A stretch of DNA of 64,000 nucleotides from Pseudomonas antarctica (GCF_900624995.1 NZ_UYXQ01000001.1:310001-374000), one strand, 5' to 3'. Positions 1 through 13,417 are shown, numbered from the stretch's first letter. Program-made: numbers and translations. Notes: generated from the letters alone by a model not told the origin.

Positions 1-368
1 GCCAGACGTACAGCAGCAGCACTGTAGTCGAAGTCCGCGCCCTTTTCGTTCAGGGCCTTCTCGGCAGCCTTTACGGCTTCCTGAGCGGAGGCTTCATCCA
101 GGTCGCCAGCACGTTGCACGGTGTCGGCAAGTACCTTGACCATGTTCGGCTGAACCTCGAGGAAACCACCAGAGATGTAAAACACCTCACGTTCCCCGCC
201 TTGCTTGGTCAGCGTGATCGGACCTGGCTTCAAGCTGGTGATCAACGGCGCGTGGCCCATGGCAATACCCAGGTCACCGAGTTCGCCGTGTGCAATCACC
301 ATTTCTACCAGACCGGAGAAGATTTCCCCTTCCGCGCTGACGATATCGCAATGGACTGTCATAGCCAT
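1..368 (-). CDS. atpC: ATP synthase F1 epsilon subunit, 3' end outside window
   Basis: Epsilon subunit of F1F0 ATP synthase, part of the central stalk that couples proton flow through F0 to catalysis in F1 and can inhibit ATP hydrolysis. The visible part starts [19 protein letters not shown] and contains the beta-sandwich motif [16 protein letters not shown]. About 122 codons are present; pseudomonad AtpC is about 140 residues, so roughly 19 codons lie beyond position 1. It is the last gene of the atp operon, 44 bases after atpD. Only the window edge truncates it; no damage is visible. Confidence 0.95.
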   Translation of the reverse strand, partial: MAMTVHCDIVSAEGEIFSGLVEMVIAHGELGDLGIAMGHAPLITSLKPGPITLTKQGGEREVFYISGGFLEVQPNMVKVLADTVQRAGDLDEASAQEAVKAAEKALNEKGADFDYSAAAVRL

Positions 369-412
369 CTGATTGCCTCAACCTGATGAGCGCCCGTTGC
401 CGGGCGCCGGGA

Positions 413-1819
<1,407 letters not shown>

Positions 1820-2680
1820 TTAAACCGCGGCAGCGCCGCCGACGATTTCCGAGATCTCTTGGGTGATCGCAGCCTGACGCGCCTTGTTGTAGATCAGCTG
1901 CAAATCGCTGATCAGATCACCGGCGTTATCGGTAGCGTTTTTCATCGCGATCATCCGCGCCGCTTGTTCAGCTGCGTTGTTCTCGACCACCGCCTGGTAC
2001 ACCTGCGACTCCACGTAGCGCACCATCAAGCCGTCAAGCAGCTCTTTGGCGTCTGGTTCGTAGAGGTAGTCCCAGTGGTGCTTGAGTTCCTGATCCGGCG
2101 TCGCCACCAGTGGAATCAATTGCTCCACGGTTGGCTGCTGGGTCATGGTGTTGATGAACTTGTTGGATACCACGGACAGGCGGTCAATCCGGCCTTCCAG
2201 GTACGCATCCAGCATCACCTTCACACTGCCGATCAAATCATTGATCGACGGCTCTTCACCCAAGTGGCTGATAGCTGCAACGACGTTACCGCCGAAGTTA
2301 CGGAAAAAGGCCGCACCCTTGCTACCAACAACACACAGATCGATCTCGACGCCGTTTTCGCGGTTTACCGCCATGTCCTTGACCAGGGCCTTGAACAGGT
2401 TGGTATTCAGACCACCGCACAAACCACGGTCACTGCTCACTACCACATAACCCACACGCTTAACGTCGCGGTCGATCATGAACGGGTGGCGGTATTCCGG
2501 GTTGGCGTTGGCCAAATGCCCAATTACCTGGCGGATACGATCCGCATAAGGACGGCTAGCAGCCATGCGCATTTGTGCCTTGCGCATTTTGCTGACCGCC
2601 ACTTTTTCCATGGCGCTGGTAATCTTTTGCGTGCTTTTGATGCTCGCAATCTTACTGCGAATCTCTTTTGCGCCTGCCAT
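1820..2680 (-). CDS. atpG: ATP synthase F1 gamma subunit
   Basis: Gamma subunit, 286 residues, the rotating shaft inside the alpha3beta3 ring. It starts [20 protein letters not shown] and ends with the family-typical segment [15 protein letters not shown]. The two long terminal helices and the central domain ([13 protein letters not shown] at about residues 80-92) are all present. A strong intercistronic hairpin at 2702-2725 separates it from atpA upstream. Confidence 0.97.
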   Translation of the reverse strand: MAGAKEIRSKIASIKSTQKITSAMEKVAVSKMRKAQMRMAASRPYADRIRQVIGHLANANPEYRHPFMIDRDVKRVGYVVVSSDRGLCGGLNTNLFKALVKDMAVNRENGVEIDLCVVGSKGAAFFRNFGGNVVAAISHLGEEPSINDLIGSVKVMLDAYLEGRIDRLSVVSNKFINTMTQQPTVEQLIPLVATPDQELKHHWDYLYEPDAKELLDGLMVRYVESQVYQAVVENNAAEQAARMIAMKNATDNAGDLISDLQLIYNKARQAAITQEISEIVGGAAAV

Positions 2681-2701
2681 GTAACACCTATCAGGTTAGC
2701 A

Positions 2702-2725
2702 AGCGGGAGCCTTGCGGCTCCCGCT
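2702..2725 (-). promoter_or_regulatory. Intercistronic hairpin between atpA and atpG
   Basis: A perfect 10-bp stem (AGCGGGAGCC / GGCTCCCGCT) closes a TTGC tetraloop in the short atpA-atpG gap. No U-run follows on either strand, so it does not look like an intrinsic terminator. It is more likely an RNA processing or stability element that sets the relative yield of the F1 subunits. That role is an inference; the stem itself is plain in the sequence. Confidence 0.6.
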
Positions 2726-2730
2726 GCGGC

Positions 2731-4275
2731 TTACCAGGTTTGGGTGGCCTTGAACTTCTCGATACCGGCTTTCATGCCAGCATCGATATCGTCATTGAAG
2801 TCACCCTTCACGTTGATCTTCGCCATCAATTCGGCGTGATCGCGGTTGAAGTAAGCAATCAGCGCTTGTTCAAAGCTGCCGACCTTGGTGATTTCAACGT
2901 CGGTCAGGAACCCACGCTCAGCGGCATACAGCGACAACGCCATGTCAGCGATCGACATTGGGGCGTATTGCTTCTGCTTCATCAGCTCGGTAACGCGCTG
3001 ACCATGCTCAAGTTGCTTACGGGTCGCTTCGTCCAGGTCAGATGCGAACTGGGCGAATGCCGCCAGTTCACGGTACTGAGCCAGAGCGGTACGGATACCA
3101 CCGGAGAGCTTCTTGATGATCTTGGTCTGAGCGGCACCACCCACACGGGATACCGAAACACCGGCGTTCACTGCAGGACGGATCCCGGAGTTGAACATGG
3201 CCGATTCCAGGAAGATCTGACCGTCGGTGATGGAAATCACGTTGGTCGGAACGAACGCGGAAACGTCGCCAGCCTGGGTTTCGATGATCGGCAGTGCGGT
3301 CAGGGAACCGGTTTTGCCGGTCACTGCGCCGTTGGTGAACTTCTCTACGTACTCTTCGGACACGCGGGATGCGCGCTCCAGCAGACGGGAGTGGAGATAG
3401 AACACGTCGCCTGGGTAAGCTTCACGGCCTGGTGGACGGCGCAGCAGCAGGGAAATCTGGCGGTAAGCCACTGCTTGCTTGGACAGATCGTCATAAACGA
3501 TCAGCGCGTCTTCACCGCGGTCGCGGAAGAATTCACCCATGGTGCAACCGGAGTACGGTGCCAGGAATTGCAGCGCAGGAGATTCCGAAGCACTGGCAGC
3601 CACGATGATCGTGTTGGCCAGGGCGCCGTTTTCTTCCAGCTTGCGAACCACGTTGGCGATGGTCGATTGCTTCTGACCAATCGCTACGTAGACGCAGAAA
3701 ATGCCGCTGTCTTTCTGGTTGATGATCGCGTCAATGGCCAGAGCGGTTTTACCGATCTGACGGTCACCGATGATCAGCTCACGCTGGCCACGGCCGACTG
3801 GGATCATGGCATCGACAGCCTTGTAGCCAGTCTGTACAGGCTGGTCTACCGACTTACGCCAGATCACGCCTGGAGCAACTTTCTCGACCGCATCGGTCTC
3901 GGTGTTGCCCAGTGGACCTTTACCGTCAACAGGGTTACCCAGTGCGTCGACTACGCGACCCAGCAGTTCCTTACCAACCGGAACTTCCAGGATGCGGCCT
4001 GTGCACTTGGCGCTCATGCCTTCAGCCAGACTGGTGTACGCGCCCAATACAACGGCACCTACGGAGTCTTGCTCCAGGTTGAGAGCCATACCGTAGACGC
4101 CGCCCGGAAACTCGATCATCTCGCCGTACATTACGTCGGCCAGACCGTGAATCCGCACGATGCCGTCAGATACGCTGACGACAGTGCCTTCGTTACGGGC
4201 TTGGGAGGTCACATCGAGCTTGTCGATGCGGCCCTTGATAATTTCACTTATTTCGGAAGGATTGAGTTGCTGCAT
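2731..4275 (-). CDS. atpA: ATP synthase F1 alpha subunit
   Basis: Regulatory and structural alpha subunit of F1, 514 residues, full family length. It starts [20 protein letters not shown]. The nucleotide-binding loop GDRQIGKT lies near residues 170-177, and the [21 protein letters not shown] segment is intact. Alpha subunits alternate with beta subunits in the hexamer and bind non-catalytic nucleotide. The gene follows atpH by 21 bases. Very long reading frames exist on the opposite strand here, but they are codon-bias shadows. Confidence 0.98.
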   Translation of the reverse strand: MQQLNPSEISEIIKGRIDKLDVTSQARNEGTVVSVSDGIVRIHGLADVMYGEMIEFPGGVYGMALNLEQDSVGAVVLGAYTSLAEGMSAKCTGRILEVPVGKELLGRVVDALGNPVDGKGPLGNTETDAVEKVAPGVIWRKSVDQPVQTGYKAVDAMIPVGRGQRELIIGDRQIGKTALAIDAIINQKDSGIFCVYVAIGQKQSTIANVVRKLEENGALANTIIVAASASESPALQFLAPYSGCTMGEFFRDRGEDALIVYDDLSKQAVAYRQISLLLRRPPGREAYPGDVFYLHSRLLERASRVSEEYVEKFTNGAVTGKTGSLTALPIIETQAGDVSAFVPTNVISITDGQIFLESAMFNSGIRPAVNAGVSVSRVGGAAQTKIIKKLSGGIRTALAQYRELAAFAQFASDLDEATRKQLEHGQRVTELMKQKQYAPMSIADMALSLYAAERGFLTDVEITKVGSFEQALIAYFNRDHAELMAKINVKGDFNDDIDAGMKAGIEKFKATQTW

Positions 4276-4296
4276 TGCTCTGCTGCCCCTTCAAAC

Positions 4297-4833
4297 TCAA
4301 AATTTCAATGCTTCGGCAAGATTCGCGAGTTTGCCGCGAATCGAGCCATCGATAACCAGGTCGCCGGCGCGAATGATGACACCACCAATCAGGGTGGCAT
4401 CCTCCGCAACTTGCAGGCGCACTTCCCGGTCGAGTCGTGCACTGAGAACCTTGGCGAGTTTGTCTTGCTGTTCTTGGTTCAATGCAAAAGCACTGGTCAC
4501 TTCAACGTCTACCGACTTCTCTTGCTCGGCCTTGTACAGGTCGAACAGAGCGGCGATCTCCGGCAAAAGCGGGAGACGGTCGTTTTCGGCAACGACGTGG
4601 ATGAAGTTCTGCACTTTCACATCAAACTTGTCGCCGCACACGTCAATAAACGTGGCGGCCTTGTCTGCGCTCGTCAGTCGCGGGGCCTTGAGCACGCGCT
4701 GCATGGTGTCGTCTTGCGACACTGCTGCAGCCAGGCCGAGCATGGCTGACCAAGAGGCCAGCTGCTGGTGGGCCTGGGCGTGCTCGAAGGCTGCCTTAGC
4801 GTAAGGTCGGGCCAACGTGGTCAATTCTGCCAT
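4297..4833 (-). CDS. atpH: ATP synthase F1 delta subunit
   Basis: Delta subunit, 178 residues, linking the peripheral stalk b dimer to the top of F1. It starts [19 protein letters not shown], the usual OSCP/delta start, and near the C-terminus has [20 protein letters not shown], the family signature. It sits between atpF (12-base gap) and atpA, as in other gammaproteobacteria. Confidence 0.97.
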   Translation of the reverse strand: MAELTTLARPYAKAAFEHAQAHQQLASWSAMLGLAAAVSQDDTMQRVLKAPRLTSADKAATFIDVCGDKFDVKVQNFIHVVAENDRLPLLPEIAALFDLYKAEQEKSVDVEVTSAFALNQEQQDKLAKVLSARLDREVRLQVAEDATLIGGVIIRAGDLVIDGSIRGKLANLAEALKF

Positions 4834-4845
4834 GATCGCCCTCGC

Positions 4846-5316
4846 TTAAATTTCAGCAGCCAGTTTGTTTACCAGCTCCGCGTGCGCGTTTTGATCGATT
4901 GTGGCACCCAGGATCTTCTCAGCACCGCCGACGGCCAGAGCACCCAGTTGGGCACGCAGCGCATCTTTGACACCATTCAGTTCCTGCTCGATCTCGGCCT
5001 GAGCCTGAACCTTCACACGGTCAGCGTCGATACGGGCTTTTTCAACAGCCTCTTCAACGATCTGATTACCGCGTTTCTTGGCTTGCTCAATGATTTCAGC
5101 TGCCTGTGCCTTAGCATCGCGCAGTTGATGGCCCGCTTTCTCTTGGGCCAACTCCAGGTCGCGAGCTGCACGAGTGGCAGCGTCCAGTCCATCCGCGATC
5201 TTCTTTTGACGTTCATGCAAAGCTGCGATGACCGGAGGCCATACGAACTTCATGCAGAAAACGACAAAAATCAAGAACGCTAAGGACTGACCAATAATGG
5301 TTGCATTAATGTTCAC
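4846..5316 (-). CDS. atpF: ATP synthase F0 b subunit
   Basis: Peripheral-stalk b subunit, 156 residues. I chose the GTG at 5316, reading [20 protein letters not shown], because this matches the family N-terminus and is preceded by an AGGT-type ribosome site. A longer reading from 5352 would add 12 residues without family support. One N-terminal membrane helix (about residues 7-25) is followed by a long charged helix rich in Ala, Glu, Lys and Arg, which dimerises and holds the stator. It follows atpE by 56 bases. Confidence 0.95.
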   Translation of the reverse strand: MNINATIIGQSLAFLIFVVFCMKFVWPPVIAALHERQKKIADGLDAATRAARDLELAQEKAGHQLRDAKAQAAEIIEQAKKRGNQIVEEAVEKARIDADRVKVQAQAEIEQELNGVKDALRAQLGALAVGGAEKILGATIDQNAHAELVNKLAAEI

Positions 5317-5372
5317 GCCAATACCTCGCTCGTTCGTTGCACAACACACCAATCACTCGAAAAAACGAGTGA

Positions 5373-5645
<273 letters not shown>

Positions 5646-5717
5646 TTACGTCGTATGGTTTAGGTTTTTTAGATTTTAAAGCGGTAAAACAAATCGTTTC
5701 ATAGCCCTGTTGGGCCA

Positions 5718-5739
5718 CCTTCCCGTGTTACCGGGAAGG
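5718..5739 (-). promoter_or_regulatory. Intercistronic hairpin between atpB and atpE
   Basis: An 8-bp perfect stem (CCTTCCCG / CGGGAAGG) with a 6-base loop lies in the 133-base gap upstream of atpE. No U-run follows on the transcribed strand. It may stabilise the atpE part of the mRNA or mark a processing point, which would suit the high stoichiometry of subunit c. The role is inferred. Confidence 0.4.
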
Positions 5740-5763
5740 ACATCAGACTAGTCGAGACTGGTC

Positions 5764-7057
<1,294 letters not shown>

Positions 7058-7131
7058 CACTCTTGCTCCTCAATAGTCGGCTGCCGGAAATCAATAACTT
7101 GGCATAATTTGTGCCGACAAAATGCGCGCAG

Positions 7132-7160
7132 AGTATAGGGGCGGTTCTGCCCCTATTCAA
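7132..7160 (-). promoter_or_regulatory. Probable sigma-70 promoter of the atp operon
   Basis: On the minus strand, TTGAAT (7160-7155) and TATACT (7137-7132) are separated by exactly 17 bases, a strong match to the sigma-70 consensus, about 75 bases upstream of atpI. The spacer and box edges form an inverted repeat, ATAGGGGC (7135-7142) and GCCCCTAT (7149-7156), so a dyad overlaps the RNA polymerase site. The dyad could be an operator or, less likely, a weak terminator after parB. The promoter is read directly from sequence; regulation is inferred. Confidence 0.7.
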
Positions 7161-7205
7161 CTGTCCGGTAGTGTTTTCCGATCACGCGCTACATAAGCAA
7201 ATGTT

Positions 7206-8078
7206 TCAGCGGATATGGGCAAGGACGCCCTGAAGCTCATCGAGTGAGTTATATCCGATGACTAATTGCCCTTTGCCTTTCTTGCCGTGGCGAATTTGCA
7301 CCGCAGACCCCAGGCGTTCGGCCAGGCGCTGCTCGAGGCGCGCGATATCCGGATCAGGTTTGACGGTTTCGACCGGTGCAGGTTTACCGCTGAGCCACTG
7401 GCGAACTAAAGCCTCAGTCTGACGAACGGTGAGACCGCGTGCGACAACGTGTCGCGCCCCTTCAACCTGTAGATTTTCCGGTAAACCGAGCAAAGCACGG
7501 GCATGACCCATTTCCAGGTCGCCATGGGACAGCATGGTCTTGATGACTTCCGGCAGCGCGATCAGGCGCAACAAGTTGGACACGGTCACACGGGACTTGC
7601 CTACCGCATCCGCGACTTCCTGCTGCGTCAGTTTGAATTCCTGCTGCAAACGCTGCAGGGCGATCGCCTCCTCGATCGGATTGAGGTCTTCGCGTTGAAT
7701 ATTCTCAATCAGCGCCATGGCGATAGCGGTTTCGTCCGGCACATCGCGCACCATCGCCGGGATGGTGTCCTTGCCGGCCTGCTGGCTGGCGCGCCAGCGG
7801 CGTTCACCAGCGATGATTTCAAAGCGACCGCCGCCAATCGGGCGGACGACGATCGGCTGCATCACGCCTTGGGCCTTGATCGAATTGGCCAGTTCTTCCA
7901 GCGCCTGAGGGTCCATATCTCGGCGTGGCTGGTATTTGCCACGCTGGATCAGGTCCAGCGGCAGGTGCTGCAGCTCGCGCTCATCGGCCTGAACCGCTTG
8001 TTCTTCAAGCGAAGTGACAGTCGGACCACTCAGCAGTGCATCCAGTCCACGTCCGAGACCTCGTTTCTTGACGGCCAT
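7206..8078 (-). CDS. parB: Chromosome partitioning protein ParB
   Basis: Centromere-binding CTPase clamp, 290 residues. The ParB/Srx-type domain carries GERRWRA at residues 91-97 and ENIQRED at 125-131. A helix-turn-helix follows at about 150-172 (LTQQEVADAVGKSRVTVSNL) and a dimerisation domain ends the protein. It should load at the parS sites seen here in recF and after gyrB, spread, and recruit ParA and SMC. It follows parA by 9 bases in one transcript. Confidence 0.97.
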   Translation of the reverse strand: MAVKKRGLGRGLDALLSGPTVTSLEEQAVQADERELQHLPLDLIQRGKYQPRRDMDPQALEELANSIKAQGVMQPIVVRPIGGGRFEIIAGERRWRASQQAGKDTIPAMVRDVPDETAIAMALIENIQREDLNPIEEAIALQRLQQEFKLTQQEVADAVGKSRVTVSNLLRLIALPEVIKTMLSHGDLEMGHARALLGLPENLQVEGARHVVARGLTVRQTEALVRQWLSGKPAPVETVKPDPDIARLEQRLAERLGSAVQIRHGKKGKGQLVIGYNSLDELQGVLAHIR

Positions 8079-8087
8079 GGGGATTCC

Positions 8088-8885
8088 TTAAGTTGGCTGG
8101 GCTGCAGCGGTGCGTGAGTTACGGCGTTGACGGCGAACCATCTCGCCGGCCAGTGCCAGATAGGCAATGGCGCCCCGCGATGATTTGTCGTACGCCAGCG
8201 CGGGCATGCCATAGCTTGGCGCTTCGGCCAGGCGGATGTTGCGTGGAATCACGGTGTCGTAAAGCTGATCGCCAAAGTGTTCCTTGAGCTGCGCCGACAC
8301 ATCGTTCATCAGGCTCAGGCGCGGATCGTACATGGTCCGCAGCAGGCCTTCGATTTGCAGGTTCGGGTTGAGCAACTCGGCGATACGCTTGATGTTATCC
8401 ACAAGGTCGCTCAAGCCTTCAAGCGCGAAGTACTCGCACTGCATGGGGATAATCACCCCATCTGCCGCGACCAAGGCGTTCAACGTGAGCATCGACAGCG
8501 ACGGTGGGCAGTCGATCAAAATGTAATCGTAGTTCTCGCGGATCGGCGCCAGGGCGCTGCGCAGACGGCTTTCTTTCATCTGCATTTCCAGCAGCACCAC
8601 TTCCGCCGCGGTCAAATCGCGGTTGGCCGGCAGCAGTTGATAACCGCCGTGCTCGGAGTAGTGCATGGCCTCGGCCAGGTCGCACTCGCCAATCAGCAAG
8701 TCGTAGACCGAGTTTTCCAGGCCGTGTTTATCCACACCGCTACCCATGGTGGCGTTGCCCTGTGGATCGAGATCGATCAACAGCACCCGGCGCTTGGTCG
8801 CGACCAGGGATGCTGCGAGGTTGATGCAGGTGGTGGTTTTGCCCACGCCACCTTTCTGGTTCGCTATCGCGAATACCTTAGCCAT
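8088..8885 (-). CDS. parA: Chromosome partitioning ATPase ParA (Soj)
   Basis: Deviant Walker ATPase of 265 residues. The start at 8885 (MAKVFAIANQKGGVGKTTTC) fits the family; an upstream in-frame start at 8903 would add six residues without support. KGGVGKTT is at residues 11-18, and the Walker A' and B regions (LLIDLDPQGNAT, YILIDCPPSLS) are intact. ParA binds nonspecific DNA and moves ParB-parS complexes. Two perfect DnaA boxes lie inside the coding sequence (8395-8403, 8728-8736). Confidence 0.97.
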   Translation of the reverse strand: MAKVFAIANQKGGVGKTTTCINLAASLVATKRRVLLIDLDPQGNATMGSGVDKHGLENSVYDLLIGECDLAEAMHYSEHGGYQLLPANRDLTAAEVVLLEMQMKESRLRSALAPIRENYDYILIDCPPSLSMLTLNALVAADGVIIPMQCEYFALEGLSDLVDNIKRIAELLNPNLQIEGLLRTMYDPRLSLMNDVSAQLKEHFGDQLYDTVIPRNIRLAEAPSYGMPALAYDKSSRGAIAYLALAGEMVRRQRRNSRTAAAQPT

Positions 8886-9512
8886 TCTTGCTTGTGTTCC
8901 CAATCATGCCGTGCGGCGCAGTATCAGCAGATGGCGTTGGCCTTGGCAACCGGGTACGGCCAAGGCGTGTTCGCTATCGAGGTGGAAGTCTGCCGGCAAT
9001 GCTAACAGCTCGTCACTTGGATGAACGCCCTTCATTGCCAGCCAACGGGTGTTGCGGTCGCCTAAGTGGCGAGTCCAGTTGCTGAAGTTCTCCATGCTGC
9101 TGAACGCCCGGGAAACGATTCCGTTGAAAGGCTGTTCAGGCGTGAAGGCTTCGACGCGACTGTGGATAACGTGGAGGTTATCCAGCTTGAGTTCGAGTTT
9201 GACCTGGGTCAGGAAGCGGGTTTTCTTGCCGTTGCTGTCCAGGCACGTGACTTGCGACTCTGGAAACAGGATGGCCAGCGGGATGCCAGGCATACCGCCG
9301 CCACTGCCCACGTCAAGCCAGCGACCGTTCTCGATAAACGGCATCACGCTCAGGCTGTCGAGCAAGTGGCGCGAGACCATTTCGTCCGGGTCGCGCACCG
9401 CTGTCAGGTTGTAAGCCTTGTTCCATTTGATCAACAGGGCCAGGTAGCCCAGCAGCAAATCGTGCTGGGCATCGGTCAGGTGCACGCCCAACTGGCGTGC
9501 ACCTGTGGATAA
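8395..9512. promoter_or_regulatory. Four perfect DnaA boxes inside parA and rsmG
   Basis: Exact TTATCCACA or its complement TGTGGATAA occurs at 8395-8403, 8728-8736, 9161-9169 and 9504-9512. All lie within coding sequence, spaced roughly 330-430 bases apart. They continue the dense series that runs to 17752. Such boxes could titrate DnaA or modulate transcription near the origin. The matches are seen directly; function is inferred. Confidence 0.5.
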
Positions 9513-9548
9513 CTCTTCGGCGTGTTGCGAGGTGACCAACGAACTCAA
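8904..9548 (-). CDS. rsmG: 16S rRNA (guanine527-N7)-methyltransferase RsmG
   Basis: SAM-dependent methyltransferase that makes m7G527 in 16S rRNA; loss gives low-level streptomycin resistance in many bacteria. Length is 214 residues. The SAM-binding motif [20 protein letters not shown] is at about residues 77-96. Its start overlaps the mnmG stop by 4 bases (9545-9548), so it is translationally coupled to mnmG, with parA 18 bases downstream. Confidence 0.96.
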   Translation of the reverse strand: MSSLVTSQHAEELSTGARQLGVHLTDAQHDLLLGYLALLIKWNKAYNLTAVRDPDEMVSRHLLDSLSVMPFIENGRWLDVGSGGGMPGIPLAILFPESQVTCLDSNGKKTRFLTQVKLELKLDNLHVIHSRVEAFTPEQPFNGIVSRAFSSMENFSNWTRHLGDRNTRWLAMKGVHPSDELLALPADFHLDSEHALAVPGCQGQRHLLILRRTA

Positions 9549-11440
9549 GCGCTTTGCTCCAACTGACGGCCCGCGCCGCGTTTTTTCAAGTGAATCATCA
9601 ACAGCGAAATGGCGGCCGGGGTGACGCCAGGGATACGTGAAGCCTGGCCAAGTGTCTCCGGGCGAGTTATCCCCAGCTTGCTTTGGATTTCTTTCGACAG
9701 CCCGGAAATCCCGGTGTAATCGATATCCACAGGCAGCTTGGTGTCTTCACTGGCGCGCAGGCGAGCGATCTCGTCCTGTTGACGGTCAATGTAACCGGCG
9801 TATTTGGTCTTGATTTCAACCTGCTCGGCGACCTGAGGGTCTTGTGCACCGTGGCCTGTCACTTCGACCAGACCAGCGTAGTCGATTTCCGGACGGGACA
9901 GCAGGTTCAGCAAGTTGTATTCGTGGGTCAGCGGCGTGCCGAATTTTTCGGCAATCGCGTCGCCCTGCTCGGTGCCCGGGCGAACCCAGGTACTTTTCAG
10001 GCGCTGCTCTTCCAGCGTGATGCTTTCGCGTTTTTTGCAGAAAGCGGCCCAGCGTGCGTCATCGACCAAGCCCAGCTCGCGACCTTTTTCGGTCAGGCGC
10101 AGGTCGGCGTTGTCTTCACGCAGGATCAGGCGATATTCCGCCCGGGAGGTGAACATCCGGTACGGTTCCTGGGTGCCCAGGGTAATCAGGTCGTCAACCA
10201 ATACGCCGATGTACGCCTCGTCGCGACGTGGGCACCAGCTGTCTTTGCCCTGTGCACGCAGTGCGGCGTTGGTCCCGGCCAGCAAACCTTGGGCGCCGGC
10301 TTCTTCGTAACCGGTGGTGCCGTTGATTTGCCCGGCGAAGAACAGGCCGCCGATCACTTTGGTTTCCAGGCTGTACTTCAGGTCACGCGGGTCGAAGTAG
10401 TCGTACTCGATGGCGTAGCCAGGGCGAACGATGTGCGCGTTTTCCATACCGCGAATCGACTGCACGATCTGGATTTGCACGTCGAACGGCAGGGACGTGG
10501 AAATGCCGTTCGGGTACAGCTCGTGAGTGGTCAAGCCTTCGGGTTCGATGAAGACCTGGTGGCTTTCCTTGTCAGCAAAGCGGTGAATCTTGTCTTCGAT
10601 CGATGGGCAATAACGCGGGCCGATGCCTTCGATCACCCCGGAATACATCGGCGAACGGTCGAGGTTCGCGGCAATAATTTCGTGGGTTCGGGCGTTGGTG
10701 TGGGTAATCCAGCAACTGACCTGTTTGGGGTGCTGCTCTTTGGAACCCATGAACGACATCACCGGGATTGGCGTATCGCCGGCCTGTTCGGTCATCACCG
10801 AGAAATCCACGGAGCGCCCGTCGATACGCGGCGGGGTCCCGGTTTTCAGGCGACCGACGCGCAGCGGCAATTCACGCAGGCGTTTTGCCAGGGCAATCGA
10901 CGGCGGATCACCGGCGCGACCACCGGAATAATTCTGCATACCGATGTGGATAAGTCCGCCGAGGAACGTACCGGTGGTCAACACCACGGATTCTGCGAGA
11001 AAACGCAGGCCCATTTGGGTGACTACACCGCGTACCTGATCCTGTTCGACGATCAGGTCATCCGCTGCTTGCTGAAATATCCACAGGTTCGGCTGGTTTT
11101 CCAGGGTTTCACGTACCGCGGCCTTGTACAGGATGCGGTCAGCTTGTGCCCGCGTAGCCCGTACGGCCGGGCCTTTTCGGCTGTTGAGCACGCGAAATTG
11201 AATACCACCTTTGTCGGTCGCCATGGCCATGACGCCGCCCAGGGCGTCGATTTCCTTGACCAGATGGCTTTTGCCGATCCCACCAATGGCGGGGTTGCAA
11301 CTCATGGCACCGAGGGTTTCCACGTTGTGCGTCAGCAACAGGGTTTTGACGCCCATGCGTGCTGAGGCCAGTGCTGCCTCGGTACCGGCATGACCGCCGC
11401 CGATGACGATCACTTCAAAACGGGAAGGGAAATCCACCAC
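9545..11440 (-). CDS. mnmG: tRNA cmnm5U34 synthesis enzyme MnmG (GidA)
   Basis: FAD-dependent partner of MnmE that puts the carboxymethylaminomethyl group on U34 of certain tRNAs. Length is 631 residues. The FAD-binding GGGHAG motif is at residues 14-19 ([20 protein letters not shown]), and the signatures [21 protein letters not shown] and [14 protein letters not shown] KTGTPPRID are present. It opens the mnmG-rsmG-parA-parB transcript beside the origin-like gap at 11441-11991. A perfect DnaA box sits inside it at 10945-10953. Confidence 0.97.
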   Translation of the reverse strand: MVDFPSRFEVIVIGGGHAGTEAALASARMGVKTLLLTHNVETLGAMSCNPAIGGIGKSHLVKEIDALGGVMAMATDKGGIQFRVLNSRKGPAVRATRAQADRILYKAAVRETLENQPNLWIFQQAADDLIVEQDQVRGVVTQMGLRFLAESVVLTTGTFLGGLIHIGMQNYSGGRAGDPPSIALAKRLRELPLRVGRLKTGTPPRIDGRSVDFSVMTEQAGDTPIPVMSFMGSKEQHPKQVSCWITHTNARTHEIIAANLDRSPMYSGVIEGIGPRYCPSIEDKIHRFADKESHQVFIEPEGLTTHELYPNGISTSLPFDVQIQIVQSIRGMENAHIVRPGYAIEYDYFDPRDLKYSLETKVIGGLFFAGQINGTTGYEEAGAQGLLAGTNAALRAQGKDSWCPRRDEAYIGVLVDDLITLGTQEPYRMFTSRAEYRLILREDNADLRLTEKGRELGLVDDARWAAFCKKRESITLEEQRLKSTWVRPGTEQGDAIAEKFGTPLTHEYNLLNLLSRPEIDYAGLVEVTGHGAQDPQVAEQVEIKTKYAGYIDRQQDEIARLRASEDTKLPVDIDYTGISGLSKEIQSKLGITRPETLGQASRIPGVTPAAISLLMIHLKKRGAGRQLEQSA

Positions 11441-11991
11441 GCACCTCGTGCCTGCTTATGTAGGTAATTAGGAATTGATTGGTTGAGCTGGTTTTAGAGC
11501 AATGGCCGCAAGTATAGGGACTTAGCCCTTCCTAAAGAACCCTTTGCACAAAATTTAACCAGCTGTGGATGAATCACAGACAATAGAAATTAAAAGAGAG
11601 AACTTTATAAGCTCTTTGTTTTTATGTTTATTTCTACTGAGCCTACTTTCTGTGGATAGATCTCTACAGCCCCCTATTTACGTTGTGTACAGAGAATCAA
11701 AAGTCTGTGGTCATGTGCCAATGAGGCCCTTGGATAAGTGCTTTAAGCCTGTGGATTAAACAGGTGGTTATCCACAAGGGGGTTTTTACTCAGGTTTCAA
11801 GCCCTGTTATCAACTGGGCACAGGGGCGGTTATTCACAGGTCTTAATCCACCGAAAAGTGCTCGCGCGGCCAAATAACGCCCACGCAAAAACCGCCACAA
11901 CCTGGGTGGTGAATCAAAAGATGCAATGGAGTGCCCTGAAGCGGGCGAAACAGACAGGCGCGAATGGCCTGTCTGTGGACAAAACGAAGGG
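11441..11991. other. Origin-like gap between mnmG and mnmE: AT-rich core plus DnaA-box cluster
   Basis: This 551-bp stretch has no convincing gene. It holds an AT-rich core at about 11577-11640 and six DnaA-box-like 9-mers. One is perfect (TTATCCACA 11768-11776). The others differ by one base or fit TTWTNCACA: 11564-11572, 11651-11659, 11750-11758, 11830-11838 and 11974-11982. The design resembles the rpmH-dnaA origin, and in Escherichia coli the origin lies next to mnmG. It might be a second initiation site, a relic, or a DnaA reservoir. A TATACT hexamer at 11516-11511 could be the mnmG -10, with no good -35. Confidence 0.5.
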
Positions 11992-13362
11992 TTATTTACC
12001 GATGCAGAAGCTGGAAAAGATCCGCCCCAGCAAATCATCTGAGCTGAATGCGCCAGTGATCTCACCCAACAGCTGCTGCGCTTGACGTAAATCCTCAGCC
12101 AGCAGCTCCCCTGCACCCGCCAAGGTCAGCTGTGCCCGACCGTGCTCCAATGCCGCGCTGGCATGGCGCAGCGCCTCCAGGTGCCTGCGGCGTGCGCTGA
12201 AGCTGCTTTCCGAGGTTTGCTCATAGCCCATGCAGGCCTTGAGATGGTCGCGCAACAATTCCAAGCCATCGCCGGCCGACTTTGCGCTCAGGCTGATGGT
12301 GACATGGCCGTCCTGGCTGGTTTCCATGGCAATGGCCTCGCCGGTCAGGTCAGCCTTGTTGCGAATCAAGGTGACCTTCGCCGGGGCCGGCCGCTGTTCG
12401 AGGAATTCTGGCCACAGCGCAAAAGGATCCACAGCCTCTGGTGCCGTGGCGTCCACCACCAGCAGTACTCGATCCGCTTCGCCGATAGCCTTGAGTGCAC
12501 GCTCTACGCCGATCTTTTCGACCTGGTCGTCGGTGTCGCGCAAACCGGCAGTGTCGACCACGTGCAGGGGCATGCCATCGATGTGGATATGTTCGCGCAA
12601 GATATCCCGGGTGGTGCCGGCAATCTCGGTAACGATGGCCGCTTCGCGACCTGCCAGGGCATTCAGTAGGCTGGATTTGCCGGCATTCGGTCGGCCGGCA
12701 ATCACCACCGTCATACCGTCACGCAGCAGGGCGCCCTGCCCGGCTTCGCGCAGCACTGTGGATAACTCATCACGGACCTTATCCAGCATCGCCAGCACAT
12801 GGCCATCGGCGAGAAAGTCGATTTCTTCCTCCGGAAAATCAATCGCGGCCTCAACGTAGATACGCAAGCTGATCAATTGCTCGGTCAGGTTATGCACACG
12901 CAACGAAAAGGCACCCTGCAACGAGCGCAATGCGTTGCGCGCCGCCTGTGCAGAACTCGCTTCGATCAAGTCGGCAATGGCTTCTGCCTGGGCCAGGTCG
13001 AGTTTGTCATTCAGGAACGCACGCTCACTGAATTCTCCGGGGCGCGCCAGGCGGCAACCCAACTGCAGGCAGCGCTGCAGCAACATATCCAGGACAATCG
13101 GGCCGCCGTGGCCCTGCAGTTCCAGCACATCTTCACCTGTGAACGAGTTGGGGCCGGGAAAATACAGCGCCAGGCCTTCGTCCAACACCGTTTCATCGGC
13201 ATCCAGAAAGGGGCCGTAATGCGCGTATCGGGGTTTCAACTCGCGGCCGCTGATGGCCTGGGCTGCCACGCTGGCCAGCGGCCCGGAAATTCGAACGATA
13301 CCCACACCGCCACGACCTTGAGCGGTAGCGACAGCGGCGATGGTTTCACGAGGAGCGCTCAT
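11992..13362 (-). CDS. mnmE: tRNA modification GTPase MnmE (TrmE)
   Basis: Potassium-activated GTPase that works with MnmG on wobble uridine. I use the ATG at 13362 ([20 protein letters not shown]), giving 456 residues, which matches the family; an upstream in-frame start at 13380 adds six residues. G1 GRPNAGKS is at 223-230, G3 DTAGL and G4 NKAD follow, and the catalytic C-terminal CIGK is present. A perfect DnaA box lies within it at 12757-12765. A terminator at 13397-13417 separates it from yidC upstream. Confidence 0.96.
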   Translation of the reverse strand: MSAPRETIAAVATAQGRGGVGIVRISGPLASVAAQAISGRELKPRYAHYGPFLDADETVLDEGLALYFPGPNSFTGEDVLELQGHGGPIVLDMLLQRCLQLGCRLARPGEFSERAFLNDKLDLAQAEAIADLIEASSAQAARNALRSLQGAFSLRVHNLTEQLISLRIYVEAAIDFPEEEIDFLADGHVLAMLDKVRDELSTVLREAGQGALLRDGMTVVIAGRPNAGKSSLLNALAGREAAIVTEIAGTTRDILREHIHIDGMPLHVVDTAGLRDTDDQVEKIGVERALKAIGEADRVLLVVDATAPEAVDPFALWPEFLEQRPAPAKVTLIRNKADLTGEAIAMETSQDGHVTISLSAKSAGDGLELLRDHLKACMGYEQTSESSFSARRRHLEALRHASAALEHGRAQLTLAGAGELLAEDLRQAQQLLGEITGAFSSDDLLGRIFSSFCIGK

Positions 13363-13396
13363 CAGCAGGTTCCAGAACAAAAGTGACGGAAAGCAA

Positions 13397-13417
13397 AACG
13401 CCCCACTAGGGGGCGTC
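13397..13417 (-). terminator. Probable terminator of the rpmH-rnpA-yidD-yidC transcript
   Basis: Read on the minus strand, GACGCCCC and GGGGCGTTTT form a stem of about seven pairs with a short loop, followed by a short U-run, 25 to 45 bases after the yidC stop. This would end the rpmH-led transcript before mnmE. A perfect DnaA box (13426-13434) lies between the yidC stop and this stem. Confidence 0.55.

Noticed and set aside
2668..4749. Long plus-strand frame opposite atpA (693 codons)
   Set aside because: It is a shadow of atpA and atpH with no recognisable domain or ribosome site.
11565..11759. Short plus-strand frame in the mnmG-mnmE gap
   Set aside because: Its AT-rich composition, lack of a ribosome site and overlap with the DnaA-box cluster point to noncoding origin-like DNA.
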